A stretch of DNA of 52,680 nucleotides from CAZHHM01 sp964532225 (GTDB taxonomy: Bacteria > Margulisbacteria > WOR-1 > JAKLHX01). The stretch spans positions 1-52,680 of the forward strand of contig CAZHHM010000010.1 in assembly GCA_964532225.1 (NCBI GenBank). Direction: 5' to 3'. Each line of letters begins with the position of its first letter. The first letter of the stretch is position 1. Positions 42,348 through 50,561 of this stretch are shown here, piece by piece. Position numbers and translations under genes: made by a program. The notes beneath the pieces were generated by a model, which saw nothing but the letters and a program-made list of their open reading frames with translations, was not told the origin of the DNA and made no database searches.

Positions 42348-44377
42348 ACATGAGGACCTCACACATCTCTCAATACTCATTTTCCGCTGAACAGCTATCA
42401 TTAAAAAGGTCAGGCGGACCTGACGGCCCCCAAAAGACCATGAGACCGGTCCAGTCCTTCCCTCTTAACGAAGAGCTCCTTGTAGGAGCATGGCTGTTCC
42501 CTTCGGAGACCATGGGAGGCATGTCAGGGAGCACTATCACCGTCAAAGCTACCGGGGTGTCCGACGCTGGAATAGCTCTGGTGCTTAAGGCCCCGACGAC
42601 CGAAGACCTTGAGCTGACATTTGATTACACGGCCTCAGTGGCCAATATCCACGGCAATAATTTCACCATAAACTGCATCGACCAGAAAGACCATACCGAC
42701 CTTACAAAAGACGTTTATCTGTATTCAAAAAGATACCAGCCCGGCACAAAAAAGCAGGCGACCTGCTTTGTACCGAAAGGCACCAACAAGATAGCCATAG
42801 TCAACATCACGCTTGCTGTTTCTAAAGGCGACTGCGACATCGTAATAACCGACGGGGAGTTCAGCTCGATAAAGGGACCGAGCACTTTTCCGTATCTGTA
42901 CTCTACCAGCAACTCCTCACAGGTGATAGGCAGCCCGGTCGTTGCCGATTCTGACCATGACGGGCAGGTAGAGGTGTTCATAAGCACCGATGACAAAAGA
43001 TGCTATCTTCAGGAATACAACGGACAATCGGTCTATTTCCCCAAGGGCTGGCCGGTCAGGACGCATCTTGAGAACCAGGCCGGAGCGACCCTGTGCGATG
43101 TCGATGCCGACGGAAAGGACGAGTATGTCGTCGGCAGCGCCGACGGAGGGCTTTACGCTTTCAGGAAGGACGGGAGCATGCCGGAAGGATGGCCATTCAA
43201 AGCCGATGCCGCCATATATTCCTCTCCTGCAGTCCATGATGGAAGGATCTTTTTCGGGGCCTTGGACGGAAAACTGTACGGGATAAACGGAGACAGATCG
43301 AGTGTTAACGGTTTCCCTGTCACGACCGGTGACTGGATATCTGCGCCACCCGTCATCAAGGATATCGACAATAACGGATCTCCGGAGCTGATATTCGGGT
43401 CTTGGGACGGAAAGATATATTGCTACGGCATTGATAACGCTCAATTCAAGTGGTCCTTTGACGCCGGCAGCCCGGTCAACAGGCCTTTCTCCGTGGGGGA
43501 TATGGACGGGGATAATAATGCCGAGACAGCTTTCGTTTCCGGCCCGGGGAAGATATCGCTACTTGGTCTCTCCGGAGCTCTTCTGCCGGGATGGCCGGTC
43601 AACGTATCAGGGGCCACGTTCACATCAACCATCATGGCAGAGATAGGAGGCTTCAGCGGGCTGACAGTGATAGCCGCTACCGAAGAAGGTTCGCTGCACG
43701 CCTTCGGTCCTGACGGGAAAGAAAGACAGGGATGGCCGGTCGTCGTCGACGTCCTCGGCAACATCGTATCCTCACCGATAGCAGATGACATTAACAATGA
43801 CGGAGAGCTGGAGGTCCTCATCTCGACCCTTAAAACAGGCACCTGGGCATACCTTGGCACAGGCAGAGAGATGTTCACGACCGCCTTTCCCTCGGGCGGA
43901 GGATGGACGACATGTTCTCCTGTACTCGGAAGCATTGACCGCAAACAGGAAAGCATAATATTCACATCGAGCAGCACCACAGCGGTCAGGCAGACCGGAT
44001 CTGACTACTCCCCGAAAAGGGTCACCTGGTTCAAGGACAGAAGGGACCTCGGGAACACCGCCTGCGCCACAAAAGATACGCTTACCCCTGTAAAGGAAGA
44101 AAGCTTGCCGAAGGATATCACGCTCGATGTCTTCCCTAATCCGGTGGACAGTTCTGCCAATATCAGGCTTGAGTTCACAAGACCGCAGGAACTGAGCATT
44201 GATGTTTATGACCTGCTCGGACGCAAAGCAGATACGGTCTACAGGGGAAAGGCGGGTGAAGGGACATTTTATGCAAAATGGGAGCCTCGCGCAAAAGAAG
44301 GCATTATTCCCGGAGTTTATTTCATAAGGGTCATCTCAGAGGAGATCATTTCTTCGAGAAAGGTCATCGTCAGGTAG
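42344..44377 (+). CDS. FG-GAP repeat protein with type IX sorting domain
   Basis: The protein is 677 aa from the GTG at 42344, which overlaps the previous stop (GTGA); ATG at 42350 is an alternative. A beta-sandwich (about 62-173) matches the C-terminus of the upstream protein. Then come FG-GAP/VCBS-like repeats with calcium-type motifs (DSDHDGQVEVF, DVDADGKDEYV, DIDNNGSPELIF, DMDGDNNAETAF, DINNDGELEVLI). The last 87 residues (591-677) are a Por-type C-terminal sorting domain (VFPNPVDSS, VYDLLGRKA, PGVYFIRV). No Sec signal is visible at the N-terminus, which is odd for a T9SS substrate. Confidence 0.75.
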   Translation: MNMRTSHISQYSFSAEQLSLKRSGGPDGPQKTMRPVQSFPLNEELLVGAWLFPSETMGGMSGSTITVKATGVSDAGIALVLKAPTTEDLELTFDYTASVANIHGNNFTINCIDQKDHTDLTKDVYLYSKRYQPGTKKQATCFVPKGTNKIAIVNITLAVSKGDCDIVITDGEFSSIKGPSTFPYLYSTSNSSQVIGSPVVADSDHDGQVEVFISTDDKRCYLQEYNGQSVYFPKGWPVRTHLENQAGATLCDVDADGKDEYVVGSADGGLYAFRKDGSMPEGWPFKADAAIYSSPAVHDGRIFFGALDGKLYGINGDRSSVNGFPVTTGDWISAPPVIKDIDNNGSPELIFGSWDGKIYCYGIDNAQFKWSFDAGSPVNRPFSVGDMDGDNNAETAFVSGPGKISLLGLSGALLPGWPVNVSGATFTSTIMAEIGGFSGLTVIAATEEGSLHAFGPDGKERQGWPVVVDVLGNIVSSPIADDINNDGELEVLISTLKTGTWAYLGTGREMFTTAFPSGGGWTTCSPVLGSIDRKQESIIFTSSSTTAVRQTGSDYSPKRVTWFKDRRDLGNTACATKDTLTPVKEESLPKDITLDVFPNPVDSSANIRLEFTRPQELSIDVYDLLGRKADTVYRGKAGEGTFYAKWEPRAKEGIIPGVYFIRVISEEIISSRKVIVR

Positions 44378-44380
44378 GCG

Positions 44381-46864
44381 CTATTTCCCCAGTGCCGTTG
44401 ATATGACCTTGCGGATGTCTTCGGCGTATCTTGCGGAGAGTGATTCGGCCTTGTCCGTCTCGGCAGATTCAGCGATCACATAGACCTCCTGCCTGTCAGG
44501 ATGACCGTTCACCAGTACCCAGTCGCCGCCGAAGAAGAGCTTAACACCGTCAAGCAGCTCCATCTTGGCACTCCTGTTGCCGTCGACCACCGACCTGATG
44601 ACCGTGCCTTTGAGCGCATTGGGGCAAGGTATCTGGGTCTTTACCAGGGACCTCTTTGGGAGAGAGTCGACTATCTCAGATATCGGGGCGTCGGCATGTA
44701 CAAGAAGGTCAAGGAGCTTCCCTGTGGCAAGCATGGAATCAAATGAGGGCTGGAACCCGGGGAATATGAAGCCGCCCGTGCTCTCGCCGAAGAAATCGAC
44801 GCTCTTTTCGGCCGAGACCTCCATCATCGACCTGGAGCTGGTCTTTGTCCTGACAACGGTTATCTTTTTCTTTTTGGCTATCTCGTCTATGGCCGATGTT
44901 GCGGTGACTGGAACGGCTATCATTTTGGTCTTGCCGCTGTTCACCACCAGGCAGGCAAAAAGCGAAAGGAGCGTATCTCCTTCGAGCACCCTGCCCTTCT
45001 CATCGCACACGAACAGTTTTTCAGCTCCTGTATCGAACATGACGCCGAGGTTTGCCCTGAGCGTAGGCACTATCTGAGAAAGCTGTTTTAAGGCATGCTG
45101 GAACTGCTCATTGGTCTTTGTGAACTTGTTCTCATCGATATAGGCGTTAAGTGCTATTGTCTCGACACCAAGCCTTCCAAGTATCGAGGGGAAAATAGAT
45201 GAGGCATTGCCGTATGAGTAATCAAGGACTATCTTAAGGCCTTTGTCCCTTATCGCGCCCGCATCAAGGAAGTTCACCATTCCCTCTTTGTACCCTTCGG
45301 CCACGCGGTAGAACGGGAAAGAAAGCTCCCCTGTCTCATCAGCGCTCGCCCTGTCGTAATCCTCACCCCAGAACAGCCGCTCGATCGCCTTTTCTTTGCT
45401 CGGCGAAAGGTCCATGCCGTTGCTGTCGAAGAATTTTATATCCAAAAGATTAGGGTCGAACGGGGATTTTCGTACGTGTATGCCGCCTTTTGATTTAAGA
45501 GCTTTGAGCTCATAGCGGTTTATCGGGCTCGGTACTTTTTCTAGGTTGGACACATTGACGCCCGCTGAAAGCAGTCCGGAAATGAGGCCTCTGGATATCA
45601 TCCTGGAGGCTTTATGGCCGTCCATGGAGCTTGTGACCGCTGACCCTTTGCCGAGCATAGCGCCGAAAGAACTTCCAAGTTTTGCGGCGAACTCAGGGGT
45701 AAGGTCGATATTGCATGTCCCGGTTATACCGTACTGCCCGAATATCGTTTTTGACCATCTTTGGCGCCAGATCATAGGCGAATTTACCGTGCTCCCCTCT
45801 TCTACTATCTTACCCGGCCATATCCTGATATAGGATTTTACTACGCTATCCGACTCAAGTATAGTATCATCGCTGACAACAGAGCCTTCTTCAAGGAGCA
45901 CCCTGTCCTGAATGACCACATTGTTGGCGACGATAGCATCTTTAAGGATGCAATCGCTCCCAACGGTGACATCGTCCCATATCACACAATTGCTTATGAT
46001 GCTCGAATCGCCGATAGAGCATCCTTTGCCGATGATAGAGCCGCTCACTGATGCCTTTGGACCTACCGAGGTCCCTGCCGCGATGATATTGTCCCCGGAC
46101 AGGATAGCATCCGGACTGATATCGGCTTTGTCCGAGACTTCCACCCTGCAGACCTTCAGCCCACCTTCGATTATGTCCTTATGCGTGTTCCTGTATTCGG
46201 TAAGGTTGCCGATATCCTTCCAGTAGCCTCCGCAGGCCATTCCAAAGAGCCTCTGTTTTTCGGCAAGCAGTTTCGGGAAAAGGTCCATGCTGAAATCAAA
46301 GTTCACCTCTTCGGGTATATGTTCCAGCACTTCATCGTCGAGCACATAGATGCCGGTGTTGATGGTATCGCTGAACACCTCTCCCCAGGACGGTTTTTCA
46401 AGGAAGTGGTCAATTGAGCCGTCCTCCCTGGTGATCACTATCCCGTAGTCGAGCGGGTTATCTACCCTTGTCAGGGCTATGGTCGCTTTTGCTTTTTTCT
46501 CTTTATGGAATTTAATGAGCCTGGTGAGATCAAAATCAGTAATTAGATCAGCGCTGATGACCACGAAAGGACCGTCGATATGCTGCTGGGCGTATTTCAC
46601 CGCGCCTGCCGTACCGAAGTCCTTGTCGGCAGTAAGATAAGTAAGTTTAACGGAGTGTGAAGAGCCGTCCCCGAAATACTCCTTAATTAGATGCGGCTTA
46701 TGGAACAGTAGAACGACGATGTCGTCTATCCCGTGCTTTTTCAGGAGATCTATCACATAGGACATGATCGGCTTGCCGCAGACCGGCACCAGAGGTTTTG
46801 GGATCGATGAAGTAAGCGGATGCAGCCTCTTTCCGAAACCGCCCGCCATCAACACGGCTTTCAT
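44381..46864 (-). CDS. NDP-sugar pyrophosphorylase / phosphohexomutase-like fusion
   Basis: The protein is 827 aa. The nucleotidyltransferase domain (1-235) has MAGGFGKRLHPLTSSIPKPLVPV, then left-handed beta-helix repeats (250-365), then an alpha-D-phosphohexomutase-like domain (about 375-827). The first part likely makes GDP-mannose or a related NDP-sugar. In the mutase part the phosphoserine position is kept (S467) but the TASHNP motif reads RKSPFDP and the Mg-binding DGDADR reads DTGAEK (611-616), so catalysis is doubtful. A TGATATAAT box ends eight bases before the ATG. It ends three bases from the converging FG-GAP gene. Confidence 0.85.
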   Translation of the reverse strand: MKAVLMAGGFGKRLHPLTSSIPKPLVPVCGKPIMSYVIDLLKKHGIDDIVVLLFHKPHLIKEYFGDGSSHSVKLTYLTADKDFGTAGAVKYAQQHIDGPFVVISADLITDFDLTRLIKFHKEKKAKATIALTRVDNPLDYGIVITREDGSIDHFLEKPSWGEVFSDTINTGIYVLDDEVLEHIPEEVNFDFSMDLFPKLLAEKQRLFGMACGGYWKDIGNLTEYRNTHKDIIEGGLKVCRVEVSDKADISPDAILSGDNIIAAGTSVGPKASVSGSIIGKGCSIGDSSIISNCVIWDDVTVGSDCILKDAIVANNVVIQDRVLLEEGSVVSDDTILESDSVVKSYIRIWPGKIVEEGSTVNSPMIWRQRWSKTIFGQYGITGTCNIDLTPEFAAKLGSSFGAMLGKGSAVTSSMDGHKASRMISRGLISGLLSAGVNVSNLEKVPSPINRYELKALKSKGGIHVRKSPFDPNLLDIKFFDSNGMDLSPSKEKAIERLFWGEDYDRASADETGELSFPFYRVAEGYKEGMVNFLDAGAIRDKGLKIVLDYSYGNASSIFPSILGRLGVETIALNAYIDENKFTKTNEQFQHALKQLSQIVPTLRANLGVMFDTGAEKLFVCDEKGRVLEGDTLLSLFACLVVNSGKTKMIAVPVTATSAIDEIAKKKKITVVRTKTSSRSMMEVSAEKSVDFFGESTGGFIFPGFQPSFDSMLATGKLLDLLVHADAPISEIVDSLPKRSLVKTQIPCPNALKGTVIRSVVDGNRSAKMELLDGVKLFFGGDWVLVNGHPDRQEVYVIAESAETDKAESLSARYAEDIRKVISTALGK

Positions 46865-46872
46865 GATGATAG

Positions 46873-46881
46873 ATTATATCA
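46873..46881 (-). promoter_or_regulatory. Extended -10 promoter of the nucleotidyltransferase fusion
   Basis: The minus strand reads TGA-TATAAT and ends eight bases before the ATG, implying a nearly leaderless mRNA. No -35 consensus was found in the expected place. Confidence 0.6.
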
Positions 46882-46917
46882 CTTTAAGAGCGAAAAAGAC
46901 CCGACATTTCTCGCCTG

Positions 46918-48501
46918 TCAGGAACAATACACCCTGAAGTTGATATTAGGGAATAGGTTGTCCTTCCACTCTATCTCCGAAAGGAAGCCTTCGTCGATAT
47001 AGTTGCCCGTGATCATCTCGTAGAGCTTGTTGAACCTTTCAAGATGCTCACTTGTGCGTTTGTTGGCGTACTCGACCACCGTCCCCGTCTTCATGATGAA
47101 AGCCCAGTCGCTGGCCTGCAGGAGCAGCAGCTCTCTGGCGGCCTGATTAAGCGCCCTTTCGGTAAGGCCGTAAGAATCTTTGTATCTGTTGGCAAGCTCC
47201 ACCATGCGCTCCGCCGCTTTGTGCAGATGCCTGTATATCCAGTCGTTGCAGCCGTCAAGCCAGTATTCGCTGTAGCCTTTGTACCCCCAGCTGCTCATTG
47301 ACGGGGAGACGACCTGGTTCCTCGGGTTCTCCTCAAGATACTGGGAAGGAGTTATCAGCCTGACAGTATCCTGGTCATAGGCCATCTTCCGTATCAGATA
47401 GTCGAGCCATTCCGGACCTTCGAACCACCAGTGCCCGTAAAGCTCCGCGTCGTACGGGGAAACGATTATCGGTTTCTTTCCCAGGAAATCGTAAAGGAAT
47501 TCAGCCTGTTTCTGCCTGTTGAACATGAAGTTGCCGGCATGTTCCCCTGCCCTTTGCAGAGCCCAGGCCCTGTTGTAAGGCTCTTTTTGATTTGTCGGAC
47601 CGGTTATCCTGAAATATTTGATCCCCGTGTTCATCCTTATCCCGTCGGAATGGATATAAGGCTTGATATAGTCGTAATCAAGGTCGAACCCTATGTCCCT
47701 GTAGAACTCTCTGTATGAATAATCGCCCGGATAGCCTTCCTTAGCGCTCCAGACGGCTTTTGAGGATTCAACGTCCCTGCCGAAAACAGCGACATGGTTC
47801 TTAGTGTATACCGGAGCGAACACCCCGTACTTAGGGCGCGGGGTACCGTGCAGAACGCCGTGCGTATCGGTAAAGAAATATCTTATCCTCTCGTCGCCCA
47901 CGAACTTGTCATGGCCCGGATGATATCCGCATTCCGGCAGCCAAATGCCGCGCGGGGTCTGGTGGAATACTTCCCTGAAATAATTTGCGGCTACGCTTAC
48001 CTGGGCCCTTGCCGCCTCGGGAATTGTCTCCATCAATGGCATGAAACCGTGGGTCGCGCCGCAAGTGATGACCTCGACATTACCGCTCTCGAGGAATTTC
48101 CTGAACGCGTTGGTAAGGTCCCTGTGATATTTGTCTACCATAACATACCTGGCATTCTCGAACTTGTCCTTGTACATATGGGCCAGGCTGTTGAATTCCG
48201 GCTGGAACTTGGTCCTTTCGATCTCCTTATAGGAGAGCTCTATAAGCTTGTTAAGATGCTCTACGCACCTTTCCTGGAGCAGCTGGTCCCTCATCATGGC
48301 CATGAGCGTAGGTGACAGTGAGATAGTGATCTTAAAAGGCACTCCGTCGCTCAGGAGCCCGTCAAGCATGTTTATTATCGGTATGTACGTCTCGGTGACG
48401 GCTTCGAAGAACCAGTCCTCCTCCATGAAGTCCTCGAATTCGGGATGGCGTACGAAGGGTAGATGTGCATGAAGCACAAGGGCTAGATAACCTTTTTCCA
48501 T
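46918..48501 (-). CDS. GH57 1,4-alpha-glucan branching enzyme
   Basis: The protein is 527 aa. It begins KGYLALVLHAHLPFVRHPE, as GH57 branching enzymes do. The nucleophile is E190 in GIWLPECGYHPG and the acid/base is D351 in SPYDAELYGHWWFEGP. A C-terminal helical domain follows (DUF1957 type), with WGYKGYSEYWLDG. It would introduce alpha-1,6 branches into the polymer made by GlgA. Its ATG overlaps the DUF4912 stop by one base (TAATG). Confidence 0.9.
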   Translation of the reverse strand: MEKGYLALVLHAHLPFVRHPEFEDFMEEDWFFEAVTETYIPIINMLDGLLSDGVPFKITISLSPTLMAMMRDQLLQERCVEHLNKLIELSYKEIERTKFQPEFNSLAHMYKDKFENARYVMVDKYHRDLTNAFRKFLESGNVEVITCGATHGFMPLMETIPEAARAQVSVAANYFREVFHQTPRGIWLPECGYHPGHDKFVGDERIRYFFTDTHGVLHGTPRPKYGVFAPVYTKNHVAVFGRDVESSKAVWSAKEGYPGDYSYREFYRDIGFDLDYDYIKPYIHSDGIRMNTGIKYFRITGPTNQKEPYNRAWALQRAGEHAGNFMFNRQKQAEFLYDFLGKKPIIVSPYDAELYGHWWFEGPEWLDYLIRKMAYDQDTVRLITPSQYLEENPRNQVVSPSMSSWGYKGYSEYWLDGCNDWIYRHLHKAAERMVELANRYKDSYGLTERALNQAARELLLLQASDWAFIMKTGTVVEYANKRTSEHLERFNKLYEMITGNYIDEGFLSEIEWKDNLFPNINFRVYCS

Positions 48502-49508
48502 TATTTAGTTCTTTTCTCTACTTCCGGGGTTATTGCCCTTTTCATGTCGCCGTCCTTGTTGACCGCGACAACAGGTATCTCCTGCCTTCCGTCAGGCAGT
48601 GCGAACCTCAGGGTGAACGTCCCGTCCGGTCTGAGCTTTATCGGCAGCCCCTGCACGCTGACCTTTGCGTCAGGCTGAGTGGCGCCGTATACAATGAGCT
48701 CCGTATTAACAACTAGCCAGAAATCCTTCTCTTTGCCCGCCACTTCGTGGATGTTCCTGCTCCAGCTTGAGAACATGCCTGAGGACATCTCTTCGCGAAG
48801 GCGTTTTTTGAGTATCTCCCTTATCTCTCCTGATGAACGGCCCACACCGAACCCGCCGGAGAGAGCGTACATCCTTTCCCAGTCGATGGTCATCCATTCT
48901 TCGTCGATGACCTCGCTCATGCCTTCTCTGGGTGTCGAAACGACGTTAGACCTTGCCATGAGATAGAACTTGCCGTCAGGCCCCAGGTAGCCGATATCAA
49001 CGCAGTAGCTCTTGTTAGAACCGCCCGGCTGGATATACCAGTTCTTAGACTCCTCGGCGATGCCGATGTCGAACGAGGCATTGGCGTTTGAACCGTCGAA
49101 CAGCTTGTCGGTGACATCATGGACGCGCAGTATCTTTCTGGACCTGCCGAAATTATCCTTGCCGATGAGAGAGACCAGCTCCTGCACCTTCCAGCCGGGA
49201 ACTTCCCAGTATGCGTGCAGCCAGTGAGGGTCCCTGACCATGACGGTTATCCTGGTGTCGCCGTAGCCGGCGGGGATCTCGTATTTCTTGTCGCCCATGA
49301 ACTTTTGCATCACGGGTCCGCCGAAGAAGGTCATATCGACGTTCTCTTTGGAGATCTTTGTCTGCGCTTTAGGTGCGGTATCGGCCTTCTTGACCGACTT
49401 TTTGCTCTTAGTCTCTTTTTTCTTGAGTATCGACCTCGCGGCCTCGACTATCTTTCTTGTCGACAGCGACTTTGCCAAGGTTCTTTTTTTCTTAGAACTC
49501 TCTCCCAT
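48501..49508 (-). CDS. DUF4912-domain protein
   Basis: The protein is 335 aa. The first ~50 residues are strongly basic and low in complexity (SKKKRTLAKS, KKKETKSKKSVKK). The central DUF4912 domain has RITVMVRDPHWLHAYWEVP and RVHDVTD, and a C-terminal beta-sandwich has ELIVYGATQPDAKVSVQG. DUF4912 genes commonly neighbour GH57 branching enzymes, as here, suggesting a role in glycogen binding or enzyme scaffolding. The direct function is unknown. Confidence 0.8.
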   Translation of the reverse strand: MGESSKKKRTLAKSLSTRKIVEAARSILKKKETKSKKSVKKADTAPKAQTKISKENVDMTFFGGPVMQKFMGDKKYEIPAGYGDTRITVMVRDPHWLHAYWEVPGWKVQELVSLIGKDNFGRSRKILRVHDVTDKLFDGSNANASFDIGIAEESKNWYIQPGGSNKSYCVDIGYLGPDGKFYLMARSNVVSTPREGMSEVIDEEWMTIDWERMYALSGGFGVGRSSGEIREILKKRLREEMSSGMFSSWSRNIHEVAGKEKDFWLVVNTELIVYGATQPDAKVSVQGLPIKLRPDGTFTLRFALPDGRQEIPVVAVNKDGDMKRAITPEVEKRTK

Positions 49509-49526
49509 GATCTTGCCCTTCTTTCT

Positions 49527-50561
49527 TTACATGATCTCCCGAAGATATTTTGCGGCTTCTTCCGGCGGAGTAGGATTGATGTAAAGGCCGGAACCCCATT
49601 CAAAGCCCGCGGTGCTGGTCAGTCTGGGGATTATCTCAATATGCCAGTGGAAGTCATATTGGATGGTTCCCCAGTAGTCGGGACGTCCTGGTCGGGTCAC
49701 GATATTGGGAGCCGTATGCACCACATAGTTGTACGGAGGGTCATACAGCGTCTTTTTGAGCCTGGTAAGTATGTCCTTGAGCATCCTGGCGCAGTGTTTT
49801 GTCTCTTCTTCGTTCATCTCCGAGAACTTTGAATAGTGTTTTCTCGGCAGCAGCCAGACCTCGAACGGGAACCTTGAGGCAAAAGGCATTATCGTTACGA
49901 AATGTTCGTTCTCGGTGACCACCCTTTCACCGTAGCTGAGCTCCTGCCTGATAAGGTCGCAGAATATGCAGCGTTCTTTCTCGATGAAATACTGCCTGGC
50001 ATTGGCAAGCTCGAGCTTGACGTATCTTGGCGTGATCGGCGTCGCGATTATCTGCGAGTGCGCGTGAGACAGGGAAGCGCCGGCCGCCTCTCCGTGGTTC
50101 TTGAAAACGAGCACATATCTGAACCTCTTGTCCTTTTCGAGGTCCCTTATACGCTCCTTGTAAGCCCAGAGGATCTTTTCGACCTGAGGGTCTTCCATAT
50201 CGGGCATGTGCTCCCCGTGTTTCGGCGTTTCGACAATTACCTCATGGGCTCCGATGCCGCTCATCATGTCGAATATGCCGATGCCGGTGCGGTTGACCTC
50301 GCCCTCGATCACGAGAGCGGGGAACTTGTTGGGGATGACCCTTACCTGCCAGCCCGGGGTGTTGGGAGCTGTTCCCGGTTTGCGGTAAGAGATGATCTCT
50401 GCAGGGGTCTTTGTCTCGTTGCCTTCGCAGAACGGGCACTTCACATTGTCCTGTCCAGCGCCTTTTTCCTCTCCCATCTTAAAATCGGAGGGCCTTCTGC
50501 CGCGTTCCGTGGAAACGATAACCCAGCGTTCGGATATAGGGTCTTTCCTGAGTTCCGGCAT
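49527..50561 (-). CDS. galT: Galactose-1-phosphate uridylyltransferase
   Basis: This HIT-superfamily nucleotidyltransferase is 344 aa. The active-site histidine triad lies in LSHAHSQIIATP, the zinc sites in CPFCEG and CIFCDL, and the late FHWHIEIIPR motif is kept. It begins LRKDPISERWVIVSTERGRRP. In GH57 clusters such proteins may act on other hexose-1-phosphates. Its ATG overlaps the GH57 stop by one base (TGATG). Confidence 0.92.
   Translation of the reverse strand: MPELRKDPISERWVIVSTERGRRPSDFKMGEEKGAGQDNVKCPFCEGNETKTPAEIISYRKPGTAPNTPGWQVRVIPNKFPALVIEGEVNRTGIGIFDMMSGIGAHEVIVETPKHGEHMPDMEDPQVEKILWAYKERIRDLEKDKRFRYVLVFKNHGEAAGASLSHAHSQIIATPITPRYVKLELANARQYFIEKERCIFCDLIRQELSYGERVVTENEHFVTIMPFASRFPFEVWLLPRKHYSKFSEMNEEETKHCARMLKDILTRLKKTLYDPPYNYVVHTAPNIVTRPGRPDYWGTIQYDFHWHIEIIPRLTSTAGFEWGSGLYINPTPPEEAAKYLREIM

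Noticed and set aside
44117..44377. Type IX sorting domain as proof of a Bacteroidota genome
   Set aside because: Such domains occur in several other phyla, and the remaining genes (GH57/DUF4912 set, leaderless promoters) do not point to Bacteroidota.
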